The translations under genes and the position numbers were made by a program. DNA of 64,000 nt from contig CAWEJL010000016.1 in NCBI GenBank assembly GCA_963809385.1, forward strand, positions 124,001 through 188,000, written 5' to 3'. The notes beneath the pieces are model-generated. The model did not search any database and was not told the origin of the DNA. It worked only from the letters and a program-made list of their open reading frames with translations. This DNA comes from JAKAIY01 sp963809385 (lineage in GTDB: Bacteria; Chloroflexota; Ktedonobacteria; Ktedonobacterales; JADMIN01). Below are positions 21,721 to 30,783 of this stretch, in pieces; within the stretch, counting starts at the first letter, position 1, and each line of letters opens with the position of its first letter.

Positions 21721-21918
21721 CGGGCGGGGCCTCACCCGGCCTTCGGCCACCCTCTCCTCTGCGGAGGAGAGGGTCCGACGCGGGCATACCGCGCGTGGCA
21801 AGCGATTTTCACCCTTCACGAGACACGCCCGCAGCGGGTTCCCCCTCGCCTCGCAGGGAGAGGGCGTCAGAGGGTGAGGGCGCATTGAGGTACACTGCCC
21901 GCGTAGAGGAGGGCCGCC
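21721..21918. repeat. Two copies of the CCCTCTCC palindromic repeat
   Basis: Hairpins near 21757-21785 and 21838-21880, between the glycosyltransferase and the YdeI-like gene. Same family as at 27280 and 51327, where it serves as a terminator. Confidence 0.55.
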
Positions 21919-22528
21919 ATGCCGTCATCCAGCGAGCAGCCAGTACGAGCGGGTCACCGCGCGCGAGCGGGGCGAGTGGCGCGCGTGGCTGGCGGAGCAT
22001 CACGCCAGCGCGCCGGGCGTGTGGCTCATCCTCTACAAGAAGGGCAGCGGCACGCCTGGCGTCACCTATGAGGAGGCGGTGGAGGAGGCGCTGTGCTTCG
22101 GCTGGATAGATAGCGTGACCAACAGGCTCGATGGCGAGCGCTTTATGCAACTCTTCACGCCGCGCAAGCGCAAGAGTCCCTGGGCGAAGTCCAACAAGGA
22201 GCGGGTCGAGCGGCTGCTGGCGGCGGGGCTGATGGCGCCCGCTGGGCTGGCCGCCATCGAAGCGGCGAAGCGCGACGGAACCTGGACGGCGCTCGACGGC
22301 ATCGAAGACCTCCAGGTACCCGACGACCTGGCGGCGGCGCTGGCGGCGAACCCGGCGGCGGAGGCCCGCTTCGCCGCCTACAGCGCCTCGACTCGCAAGC
22401 AGTTGCTCTGGTGGGTCGTCAGCGCCAAGCGCCCCGAGACGCGCCAGCGCCGCATCGCGCGGATCGTCGCGGCGGAGGCGGCGGAGAAGCGCAACCCGCG
22501 CGCCGTTTTCCCCAGAGACAAACGTTGA
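21919..22528 (+). CDS. YdeI/OmpD-associated family protein (frameshifted near start)
   Basis: ATG 21919 has a strong GAGGAGGG 5 bases upstream. The frame shifts after about nine codons (near 21945) into the main frame, which reads ERVTARERGEWRAWLAEHH, then GVWLILYKKGSG and EEAVEEALCFGWIDSV, the hallmark of the YdeI family. The C-terminus SASTRKQLLWWVVSAKRPET is also typical. About 200 residues, the usual size. YdeI proteins are small cytosolic proteins of unclear role linked to antimicrobial peptide resistance in Bacillus. The last 140 bases are repeated at 24303-24452. Confidence 0.82.
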
Positions 22529-22753
22529 GCTGGCGCTCCAGCTCGGCTCGCGGCTGCACACGGTAAGGGGCCAGATAACGAGTCGTGTTAGCGCTCGCTA
22601 TCTGGCCCCTCACCGTGCGATGGAGCCTCACGGTATGGATGTTAGAGGTTGGGCCCGAGGGTTCTTTTCGTTATCGCGAGGTGGTGGAAGCCGAATCTGC
22701 CGCTGCCGTGCGCACCCTGGGCGCCACACTGGCGCGGACGTAGCGACGCCTCA

Positions 22754-22935
22754 TCAAGCATTCAGCGCGTAGACAAACCAATCGTCCGAGCCGACATAAA
22801 CCATCCCATTCACTACCGTCGGCGAAGAGTCCACCATGATGCCAGTCTGGTAACTCCAGCGTTTGGCGCCAGCGCTGATACTGGTGGCGAATTCATAAAG
22901 GAGCAGGCAGCAAGACCGGGATTGGCGGTAGGGTG
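22754..22935 (-). pseudogene. C-terminal fragment of a PQQ-type beta-propeller protein
   Basis: Codes for the last 50 or so residues of an outer-membrane-assembly/PQQ-repeat beta-propeller: KRWSYQTGIMVDSSPTVVNG, then MVYVGSDDWFVYALNA and stop. The rest of the propeller is missing; the sequence changes abruptly at about 22895. The join coincides with a 20-base sequence repeated at 24229-24248. A remnant of a rearrangement. Confidence 0.7.
22875..22894 (+). repeat. 20-bp direct repeat, left copy
   Basis: CTGATACTGGTGGCGAATTC; the other copy at 24229-24248 differs at one base. The two copies flank the potassium-channel gene. Confidence 0.7.
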
Positions 22936-23327
22936 AGCGACAGGATGCCGTGAGACAGTCTGCGAAGGCGTTGGCCCACATCTCGCTCAGTATCATGCCG
23001 CTGCCTGCCATTCCGGAGGAGACCGCCCGCATCGTGCGCGCCTGGGACGCTCGTGGTCGAGCTGCGTGACGCCCTTGGCGCTGTTAGGGCCGGCGCATGA
23101 AAAACTCTCAAACTGGAGTGAGAGAAGTGCGGAATATGGGGTGGGGTGGACGCCCACGCCATTTTCACCCGCTGCGCTGACACAGCGCGTCATCCGGCTT
23201 GACAGCCAAGAGGGCGAACAATCGTGGACAACCGGGGACAACGGCGGACTATTCGATGGGAGAAGATGAGGAGAGGGAGAAGATCACCCTCTCCTCATCC
23301 CCACGACCTCTATGAAAGGGCGCTTCC
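22936..23327. other. Intergenic region upstream of the channel gene
   Basis: No gene recognised. Contains unassigned sequence after the PQQ fragment and the presumed promoter of the channel gene. Confidence 0.35.
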
Positions 23328-24212
23328 ATGGTAGTATCTAGGCGTGACCAACAGGAAGTGAACAGCTATGAGTTGTTCATCGCTGCGCTCTCCGTCTTCT
23401 CCATCGTCAACATCGTGCTCGAGCTATTGCCCCTGGATCAAAACGTCAAGAACGTCGTTCTGATCGTCGATACCGGCCTGTGCGTTGTCTTCTTTGCCGA
23501 CTTTCTAGGGCGTCTGTGGCGCGCCGACAGCAAACGCGACTACTTCTTCCACCAGCTCGGCTGGCTGGACCTGCTGGGCAGCCTGCCGTTTCCTGGGCTA
23601 CGTATCGCGCGTGTGTTCCGCGTCGTGCGTGTAGTGCGGCTGGTGCGGGCCGTGGGGATGAAGACGCTCATCGATAAGGCTCTGCACGATCGAGCGGGAA
23701 GCGCTCTCTATACCGTGCTCGTGCTCTGTCTGGTGGTGATCCAGTACGCCAGCATCTTCGAGCTGGCGGTGAATCGCAGTTCACCGAACGCCAATATCAA
23801 GACGGCTTCCGACGCCGTCTGGTATGTCATCGTGACGATCACCACCGTTGGCTACGGCGACGAGTATCCAGTGACGAACGCGGGGCGCATCGTCGGTGTT
23901 ATCACGATGATCGTCGGCGTCGGGCTGTTTGGCGTGCTGACGGGCTACCTGGCCAACACCTTCCTCTCGCCGTCGAGCAAGAAGTCAGAGGGCGTATCGA
24001 CATCAGAATCCACCATAGAGCCGAGCGCGCAGTCAAGTCAAGCGTCAGCTGCGCTACCAACTTCAGTAGGCCTTATGGCGAAGTTGGACCAAATCCAGGC
24101 CGAGATGGCTGAGTTGAAACGCTTGCTTCAGCACCAGCCACTGAGCCAACCTCCTCGTTCAGACGGGGAGGCGCCTGCCGACAATCACACAGACAATCAC
24201 CTGTCATCATAG
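23328..24212 (+). CDS. Voltage-gated-type potassium channel
   Basis: A 294-residue six-helix channel subunit. S1 spans about residues 15-35. The S4 voltage-sensor helix has arginines every third position (RIARVFRVVRVVRLVRAVG). The pore helix and filter TITTVGYGDEYPVT carry the K+ selectivity signature TVGYGD, and S6 is VGVITMIVGVGLFGVLTGYL. The C-terminal tail ends in a short coiled coil (LMAKLDQIQAEMAELKRLLQ), probably for tetramerisation. AAAGGG lies 8 bases before the ATG. The gene sits between two copies of a 20-bp direct repeat and two copies of part of the YdeI gene, so it may have arrived by a rearrangement. Confidence 0.93.
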   Translation: MVVSRRDQQEVNSYELFIAALSVFSIVNIVLELLPLDQNVKNVVLIVDTGLCVVFFADFLGRLWRADSKRDYFFHQLGWLDLLGSLPFPGLRIARVFRVVRVVRLVRAVGMKTLIDKALHDRAGSALYTVLVLCLVVIQYASIFELAVNRSSPNANIKTASDAVWYVIVTITTVGYGDEYPVTNAGRIVGVITMIVGVGLFGVLTGYLANTFLSPSSKKSEGVSTSESTIEPSAQSSQASAALPTSVGLMAKLDQIQAEMAELKRLLQHQPLSQPPRSDGEAPADNHTDNHLSS

Positions 24213-24228
24213 CGAGTTGACAGCAATT

Positions 24229-24248
24229 CTGACACTGGTGGCGAATTC
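24229..24248 (+). repeat. 20-bp direct repeat, right copy
   Basis: CTGACACTGGTGGCGAATTC, partner of 22875-22894, starting 17 bases after the channel stop codon. Confidence 0.7.
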
Positions 24249-24452
24249 GTGCGGATCGTGGCGCTGAGGCTGGTGATGGGGTTGCGCCTCCTGGTCTGCC
24301 GCCTCGCCGAGCAGCGGTTGCGCAAGCAGCTGCTCTGGTGGGTCGTCAGCGCCAAGCGCCCCGAGACGCGCCAGAAGCGCATCGAGCGGATCGTCGCGGC
24401 GGCGGCGGAGCAGCGCAACCCGCTGGCCCCCGCGCCAAAGGAAGAACGTTAA
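24249..24452 (+). pseudogene. C-terminal fragment of a second YdeI-like gene
   Basis: From about 24303 the sequence encodes RKQLLWWVVSAKRPETRQ and the following RIVAAAAEQRNP tail, nearly identical in DNA to the 3' end of the intact gene at 22385-22520. The N-terminal three quarters of the gene are absent. Either a duplicated tail or the 3' end of a second copy interrupted by the channel segment. Confidence 0.8.
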
Positions 24453-25139
24453 CCGCGCCGCTCCACTGTCCGCGCAGGCGGGGCTTCGTGGCCGCCAGAC
24501 CCTATGCCGCGGCATGAGCCACCCGGCTGCTGAGGCGCCCGCCAGAGCGCTGTGTTCCACGTGAAACAGCGCGGGAATACCGCATGCGAAGCGGCTACGC
24601 TGGTTGACAGGGCGCCCCATGCGGGGTATGCTGTTCAAGTTGGGGATCATATCGGGGCCACTTCCGGGCAGGCGCGCACGAGGCGCGCATACAACCCCCT
24701 CAGCGGCCAATCTATCTCCCCACATACACACCGCGCGAAGCATCGCGCGGACACGAGTTGTTACCACGAGTCCCAGCGCGGACAGCGAGAGTAGCTCTAT
24801 GGCACGATAAACAGGACCGTGTGTGGTCGAGCGGTCAGACGCGGCAGGGTGGGCGCATGAACGCCCCCGCTGCGCGAAGCTCGCCCACACGACGATGTTG
24901 GCGCCGTTGCCCCAGACTAGATATCCTTGCGCCGCGTTGGGCTGGTGTTCTTCCATATTGGGAGAAGGCCAGCCCAGTTGTTTTGTCCTGTTTATCCCGT
25001 TTGTCCCGGCTCGTCCCGGTTCAAGCGCCCAGACACGCTGACCGCGTTCCCGCTCGCGCCATGACCGGCGCGCGCTCACCGCGCTCATCCAAACACGCGC
25101 ATATTCCATACGCAGGTCCCGCTTCAAAAGGAGGCCCCA
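24453..25139. other. Intergenic region upstream of infB, contains parS
   Basis: Apart from the parS site, it holds a repeat at 24470-24530 shared with 16677-16735. A hairpin GGGCTGG...CCAGCCC lies at about 24939-24977, followed by a T-rich stretch. No protein or tRNA recognised. Confidence 0.45.
24553..24568. other. parS centromere-like site
   Basis: TGTTCCACGTGAAACA is an exact match to the 16-bp ParB/Spo0J binding consensus TGTTNCACGTGAAACA. It lies inside a longer near-palindrome (GCGCTG...CAGCGC). parS sites normally cluster around the replication origin and load ParB. No par, dna or gid genes are in this window. Confidence 0.85.
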
Positions 25140-27260
25140 ATGCCAGACACAACTCCCCGACCACCCAACACTCCCTATGCCCGTGCGCCCCGCGACCGGC
25201 CCCGCGCCTAGCTCCGCCCCGCGACCGGCAGGCCCGGGCGGCGTCACCGTGCGCCCCGCTGGCGGCCCGAACGGTAACGGTGGCCGGCCCGCGCCGCGAC
25301 CCGGCGCGCCGCGACCCGGCGGCCCTGGTGGCCCCGGCGGCCCTGGCCGCCCCGGCGGCCCCGGCGGCGCGCGCCCCGGCGGCGGTGGGCGTCCTGGCGG
25401 CGGTGGCCAGCGCGGCCAGCGTGGCGGGCGCGGCCAGCGCGGCGGCCCGATTCCCCCTGGCGGCCCGATGATGCGCCCGGCCCGAGGCGTCGAGAACCGC
25501 CAGACCGGCCCGGTGACCATCCCCGCGCAGATCATGGTCAAGGACCTCGCTGACCTGTTGAGCGCGAGTGTCAATGAGATCATCCGCACGCTGATCGCCA
25601 GCGGCATCTTCGCCAGCATCAACGAAGTCATCAGCTACGACGTGGCCTCGAAGGTCGCCACGGAGCTCGGCTTTGCTCCAGAGCTGGCGGCGGTCACCGC
25701 CCCCACGGCGCTGGCCCCGCGCGCGATGGCCGCCGCCGCCGCGCGCATGGCGACGACCGACCCGGCGCGCCAGCCGCGCCCGCCGGTCGTGACCGTCATG
25801 GGTCACGTAGACCACGGCAAGACCTCGCTGCTCGACGCCATCCGCAACACGCGCGTCGCGGCGGGCGAGGCCGGCGGCATCACCCAGCACATCGGCGCCT
25901 ACCAGGTCGAGATCGATGGTCGCAAGATCACCTTCCTCGACACCCCAGGCCACGAGGCCTTCACCGCCATGCGCGCGCGCGGCGCCCAGGTCACGGACAT
26001 CGCCGTGATCGTCGTCGCGGCGGATGACGGCGTCATGCCGCAGACCATCGAGGCGATTGACCACGCGCGCGCCGCTCAGGTGCCGATCGTCGTCGCGCTC
26101 AACAAGATGGACAAGCCGGGGGCCAACCCCGACCACGTCAAGCAGCAGCTCGCCGATCACGAAGTCGTGGTCGAGGAGTACGGCGGTGACGTGATCTGCG
26201 TCCCCGTCTCGGCCAAGAAGAACCAGGGCATCAAAGAGCTGCTGGAGATGATCCTGCTGGTGGCCGACCTGCAAGACATGCGCGCCAACCCCAAGGGCAT
26301 GGCGCAGGGTGTCGTCGTCGAGGCCTTCATGGCCGCCCAGCGCGGGCGTCACGGCGACGGCGCTGGTCAAGGAAGGCACGCTGAAGGTCGGCGACATCAT
26401 CATCGCTGGCACGCTCTACGGCAAGGTGCGCGCGATGTTCGACGACACCGGCAAGCGCATCCCCAAGGCGACCCCCTCGATGCCAGTCAGCATCCTGGGT
26501 CTCTCCGAGGTGCCCGCCGCTGGCGACCATCTGGAGGTCGTGGTCGACGAGAAGGCCGCCCGCGCGCTAACGGATGAGCGCCGCGCGCAGGCGCAGCTCG
26601 CCGCGCAGCAGAACATCACGCTCGACACGCTCTACATGCAGATGCGCGAGGGCAAGGTCAAGGAACTGAATCTGCTGGTCAAGTCCGACGTGCAAGGCAC
26701 CGCCGAGGCGCTCAAGCACTCACTCTCGCGCATCGGCGACGAGAACCTGAAGGTGCGCCTGATTCACGACGCGGTCGGCAACGTCAGCGAGACCGACGTC
26801 AACCTGGCGACGGCGTCGAAGGCGATCATCATCGCCTTCAACGTCAAGGTGGACGGCGCCGCCCAGCGGATGGCGCAGATCGAAGGCGTGGACATCCGCT
26901 CCTACGATGTCATCTACAAGCTCGTCGAGGACATCGAGGCCGCCCTCCAGGGTCTGCTGGAGCCGGTCTACAAGGAGCAGGTGGACGGCCACGCCGAGGT
27001 CGTGCAGATCTTCAAGGCGGGTCGCCAGCTGGTCATCGCCGGCTGTCGCGTGACCGACGGCAAGATCACCCGCTCGGCCCAGGCGCGCGTGCAGCGTAAG
27101 GGTCAGGTCGATCTTCACCGGCCTGGTCCAGTCACTGCGGCGCGGCAAAGACGACGTGCGCGAGGTGGCCACCGGCTTCGAGTGCGGCATCACGCTCGAA
27201 GACTTCAACACCCTGGAGGCCGGCGACATCATCGAGACCTTCAGCAAGGTTCGCGTGTAA
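25140..27260 (+). CDS. infB: Translation initiation factor IF-2 (frameshifted)
   Basis: GTPase that places fMet-tRNA on the 30S subunit. The start ATG 25140 has AAAGGAGG 6 bases upstream (the frame after the first shift has only ATG 25177). A short Gly/Pro/Arg-rich N-terminal region precedes IF2_N (ADLLSASVNEIIRTLIASG). G1 is GHVDHGKTSLLD, G3 DTPGHEAF and G4 NKMDK. Domains II, III and IV follow, ending ITLEDFNTLEAGDIIE. Shifts are needed near 25200, 26342 and 27107. An essential gene must be intact in the cell, so these are best read as sequence errors. It is separated from nusA and rimP here, and a strong terminator follows. Confidence 0.95.
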
Positions 27261-27279
27261 GCGCGGACGGCGCCCCCAA

Positions 27280-27320
27280 CCCCCTCTCCCGGACGCTGCG
27301 CTGGGAGAGGGGGCCTTTTT
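27280..27320 (+). terminator. Rho-independent terminator after infB
   Basis: Stem CCCCTCTCCC (27281-27290) with GGGAGAGGGG (27303-27312), then CC and five T. It belongs to the CCCCTCTCC repeat family and sits between the convergent infB and dual-OB genes. Confidence 0.85.
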
Positions 27321-27322
27321 CG

Positions 27323-28028
27323 CTATTCAGCGGCGGGAGCGGCCTGCCAGATGGGGTTGTCCTCCAGGTGGATGCTGTTGACCTGGAGCCAGTGGCGCGG
27401 CTCGCTGTCGTCGTCTTTCTGGAAGGGCCGCGAGAGGCCCACACAGAGCAGCGCGTGGACGCCGCTCAACAGCCGCAGGTTGAGGTCTGCGACGATACGC
27501 ATGCGGACGGTCTTGTGGTCATCCTCGTACAGCCGCAGGTCGGTGACGGGCAGCGAGACGTCCTGGACGCCATCGGAGACGCGCATGCGCAAGTTGCCAT
27601 ATTCAAGGCTCAGATGTGGCTGGCTAGCCGGGGCCAGGCAGCCGAGGGACGCGATCCCCTTCCCCGTCGCGATGGAGCACGTGTGACCGGTGGCCTCAAG
27701 GTCGGAGCCGAAGATTTCGCCGAATGTTGTGTGGGCGCTGGATTGGAGCAGCGCCCAGAAGTCGCTGGGCGTCAGCGTATCCAGATTGCGCGCCTGCCAA
27801 TGATAAAAGAAATGGTCTTCAACTTCTGGCGCGACACCTTCGGGAATGACCTCGCCAAGGTCCACCAGCCCGGCGATATCGAATGGGCCGCCGCTCGGCG
27901 CGCAGCAAGGCGCGTGGCAGCCGCCCTTTGACGGTCGGGCGAACATGCTTGCCGGTGTCGGGGTCCAGCCCCGCGACGCAGATATAGGGAAAAGACATGC
28001 GCGTAAGGTGATTGACGATGATGCGCAT
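27323..28028 (-). CDS. Dual OB-fold domain protein (frameshifted)
   Basis: Start MRIIVNHLTRMSFPYICVAG at 28028, continuing to HVRPTVKGRLPR; the frame shifts near 27890 into the frame holding FDIAGLVDLGEVIPEGVAPE, EVEDHFFYHW and a C-terminal VNSIHLEDNPIWQA. The opening NHLTRM..GYICVAGiD..T..HVRP pattern recalls the dual OB-containing domain (DuOB) found in single bacterial proteins of unknown role. About 235 residues. It is the third gene behind two DUF488 genes, 90 bases downstream. Role unknown; OB folds suggest nucleic-acid binding. Confidence 0.6.
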
Positions 28029-28118
28029 GGGAGCCATCCAACCGCCCGGTCAGCCGCGCCGGGCGCCGCTCGATGGGGAAACCGCCTGGCCGCCTGGCCA
28101 GGCCCATACCATGCCAAC

Positions 28119-28556
28119 CTACAGGTGTGAGATCGTCAGGCCGCCCCATGCGGATTGGAGGTATTCGAGCGCGAGGCGGCGGTGGCAATGCTCGGCGGTC
28201 GCTTCGCTGCACAGCAGCACGGTGGGGATGTCGAACAGGCCCCGGTCAATCCGCCGCTCCACCGCGCGCTCGCGCATCAGCGCCAGGAAGCGCCGCTCGT
28301 ACGATTCCCAGCTTCCTTTCTGTTTCTTGTATTCGTCCAGCATCTCCTGCGTCGGGGCCAGCAGCGGCTCATGGTGGTAATCAGCCGCGCAGAGCTCGCG
28401 CAGGAAGTAGCGCAGGTCCTCTCTCTTGGAAAAACCCGCCAGTTGGGAGACGTTGTTCAGCCGCACGTCTAGAAGTCGCTTGATTCCCACCCGTCTGAGG
28501 CGCTCGAAGAATTCTTCGGCTGATTTTTGTGTGAAACCGATCGTATAGACTTCCAC
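28119..28556 (-). CDS. DUF488 family protein (second of pair)
   Basis: A 145-residue protein starting at GTG 28556 with GAGGA just upstream. VYTIGFTQKSAEEFFERLRR, then LLDVRLNNVSQLAGFSK, and the C-terminal VLLCSEATAEHCHRRLALEYL are the DUF488 hallmarks (an N-terminal TIG, a central DVR, and a cysteine/CHR motif). The fold resembles a small Rossmann-like domain; no function is established. It overlaps the preceding DUF488 gene by about 88 bases, more than is normal, perhaps because of an indel at that gene's end. Confidence 0.85.
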   Translation of the reverse strand: MEVYTIGFTQKSAEEFFERLRRVGIKRLLDVRLNNVSQLAGFSKREDLRYFLRELCAADYHHEPLLAPTQEMLDEYKKQKGSWESYERRFLALMRERAVERRIDRGLFDIPTVLLCSEATAEHCHRRLALEYLQSAWGGLTISHL

Positions 28557-29109
28557 TGCGCTTCCTCTTCAGCGGGCGATAACGCGCCATCCCACAAGGA
28601 CGGCGGCGGCCGCAGGTCGGCCTCAGTCTGCTCGCGGCCATCGCCACGGATATGCAGCACACGCACACCCTGGCCGTCGAGCACGCGCGCGATCAGCAGA
28701 TGGCGGTGGCAGTTGGTCGGGTCTTCTTCGCTGCACATGATCGCCGCGCGATAGACGCCCGCCTCATCAATCAGGCGCTCCAGACCGCGCAGGAAGAACG
28801 GGGCCACGGCGACGCGGGAATACAGCACATGGTCCTCCGCGTCGTAGAAGTCATCCGTAGGCGGGCGCCCGCCCAACTCCTCGCCAAGGTAGACATAGCG
28901 GACGCCGCGCCGCTCGACCGCTTCCTCCAGGTCTGGGCGGTTGAAGTGCGGCACGTAGCGCGAGTAGGGCGCCGAGCGGACATCCACCAGCGACTGGATG
29001 CGGTGGCGCTGAAGCAGCGCAATGAACTGGTCTTGCGAGTTGATTCGGAGTGGCCTACCGAATAGATGGTGAGTGGTTCTTCTGGAATAGGAGCCGGATT
29101 CGCGTCCAT
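28469..29109 (-). CDS. DUF488 family protein (first of pair, frameshifted)
   Basis: Start MDANPAPIPEEPLTIYSVGHS at 29109 with AGGAG 11 bases upstream. A shift near 29048 is needed; the next frame reads QDQFIALLQRHRIQSLVDVR, SAPYSRYVPHFNR and AAIMCSEEDPTNCHRHLLIA, all DUF488 landmarks. The C-terminus after EEEAQWKSI runs on over the start of the next gene and may be longer than real. About 190-215 residues. Together with the second DUF488 and the dual-OB gene it forms a compact three-gene operon. Confidence 0.82.
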
Positions 29110-29396
29110 CGTCTTCACGCTCCTCATGATTCGCCGCGAACGCGCATTTGGGTTTTCAGCGATCGCGCGCACAGTATATCCATCGCGGGCGCTCCTGGCA
29201 AGCTGGCGCTCTCCAGCCGGGGTGGAGGGTGAAAGCCGTTACACGCGATGCATGATAGTAGGGCGGGAAATGGAGCGGGCGGGCGCCAAACAGTGGCGTC
29301 CGCCCGTTGTGTGTCTCGCGCGATGGTTGGGCGGTCCGCCGCCCAGATGTATCGCGAGTGTCGCCAGGGGGTCTCGGAGAAAGAGCGCTCGCGCGC
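29110..29396. other. Intergenic region upstream of the DUF488 operon
   Basis: Probably holds the minus-strand promoter of the operon. Nothing else recognised. Confidence 0.35.
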
Positions 29397-29627
29397 TCAG
29401 GCCGAAACCTTCATGCTGGCTTGCGCCATGCCCTGTGCCATACCCGCCAGCTCCGGCACGCTGGCGCCCAGCGCCTGCGCGAGCCGGCCCAGCGCGTACG
29501 GCTGGGGCTCTTCGCGGCCATGCTCCAGATGGGTGATGGTCTCCCGGCGGAGACCTGTCAGCTCGGCCAGTTGACCGATGCTGAGCCCACTGCGCTGCCG
29601 CGCTTGACGCAATCCACGTAGCTTCAT
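29397..29627 (-). CDS. XRE-family helix-turn-helix regulator
   Basis: A 76-residue protein consisting of one HTH domain: LRGLRQARQRSGLSIGQLAE, LTGLRRETITHLEHGREEPQ, PYALGRLAQALGASVPELAG, matching Cro/C1-type repressors of the HipB/antitoxin size class. GAGGAGG is 7 bases before ATG 29627. No toxin partner is adjacent. Operator unknown. Confidence 0.9.
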   Translation of the reverse strand: MKLRGLRQARQRSGLSIGQLAELTGLRRETITHLEHGREEPQPYALGRLAQALGASVPELAGMAQGMAQASMKVSA

Positions 29628-30086
29628 GCAGAACCTCCTCATCGAGGTTATTTACCCGCGAGCCAGGCCACGCTGCCTGAGTCCGTGGGTGTCCACCGGG
29701 CGAGCGGCGCGCCGCGAAGTCCGCGTCACGGCGCTCACCCATCCGCATTTTACCAGACGCGCGGGGCTGGCGCCACAAGGGAGCGGCGGCGGCGCCAGGG
29801 CCAGTGAATTGCCGGCTACGTCGCGGCCATGAATGGCCGGCGCACGCGGGAACGGGGGCATCAATGCCCTGTCTGCCACCGCGCGCCGGCGCATCGGACT
29901 TCAGTCCGCGTCCGCGTGCTCCGGCCTTCTCAAGGCCGAGAGCACCGACAATTCACAAGCCCTGGTCACGGGACACCCGCGCGCTTGTGCGTCTGTGCGG
30001 GCTATGGCATACTGCCAGCGTCGCGGGAGCGCTCACCGTGTGAAATGACACGCGCGGGAACACGAGCGCGGCGGATGGAGTGAGCC
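29628..30086. other. Intergenic region with palindromic repeats
   Basis: 29822-29845 is an inverted-orientation copy of the GCCGGCC..GGCCGC repeat. A second hairpin (CGGCCTTCTCAAGGCCG) lies near 29922-29938. No gene recognised. Confidence 0.5.
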
Positions 30087-30707
30087 ATGACGGGAGCGCG
30101 TGGAGGCCGGCCATACCGGCCACACTGGTGGGCGCAGGCGGCGATCGCGCTGGTGATTGGCGCGCTGGTCGGGCAGCTCTCGCCCACCGCGTCGCATATC
30201 TCATGGGCGGATGTCGCCATCTCCGGCGCCGCGCTGACGCTGCCCGCGCTGGTCGCGCTGCTGGCCGAGGCGCCCTACCGCCGGTCGAGCGCCGGGCGGG
30301 CGCTGATCGGGCTGGACATTCTGCTGCTCGCGGTGATCGTCGCGGCGATTACCGTCTCCGCGCTGACCGGGCAGGGCGCGCCGCAAGAGGCGATGCTCGC
30401 GGCGCTCGTCCTGCTGACTCCGGCGCTGGGCGGGCTGACGGGGATGGTCGCGGGCTCCGGCGGCAAGACCGAGAGCGGCAAGGCGATCCTCGTGGCGATG
30501 GCGGCCTGGCTGGGGCTGGGGCTACGGAGCGTCGGCCTGGGGCTGGCGACCCAAATGTCATCCCCCACCAACAACGTGGGCGGCCTCCTCCTGTTGACGG
30601 CCATCGCGGTGAGCGGGTTGTGGGCCATTGGCCTGGGCCTCGCCGCGCTCGAAGGGATTGTGGTAGAGATCTGGCGCGCGGCGGCGTTCCGCGCGGGTAG
30701 CCGCTAG
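30087..30707 (+). CDS. Integral membrane protein, unknown function
   Basis: A 206-residue protein with six probable helices (AAIALVIGALVGQL, ISGAALTLPALVALLA, GLDILLLAVIVAAITVSAL, MLAALVLLTPALGGL, ILVAMAAWLGLGL, LLLLTAIAVSGLWAIGLGLA). GGAGTGA lies upstream of the ATG. No motif or family recognised. Confidence 0.65.
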   Translation: MTGARGGRPYRPHWWAQAAIALVIGALVGQLSPTASHISWADVAISGAALTLPALVALLAEAPYRRSSAGRALIGLDILLLAVIVAAITVSALTGQGAPQEAMLAALVLLTPALGGLTGMVAGSGGKTESGKAILVAMAAWLGLGLRSVGLGLATQMSSPTNNVGGLLLLTAIAVSGLWAIGLGLAALEGIVVEIWRAAAFRAGSR

Positions 30708-30783
30708 CTAGCTCTGGCCAGACGAGCGGCGCTGTGGCGTACCATACGCTCGTGAGTTATGAGTTAAAGGAGCGATACGCCGC

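Noticed and set aside
24207..25631. Long open frame on the minus strand over parS and the start of infB
   Set aside because: Proline/glycine-rich shadow of the infB N-terminus with no protein character; the plus strand carries infB.
25021..26412. 463-codon frame opposite infB
   Set aside because: Antisense shadow of the GTPase domain in high-GC sequence.
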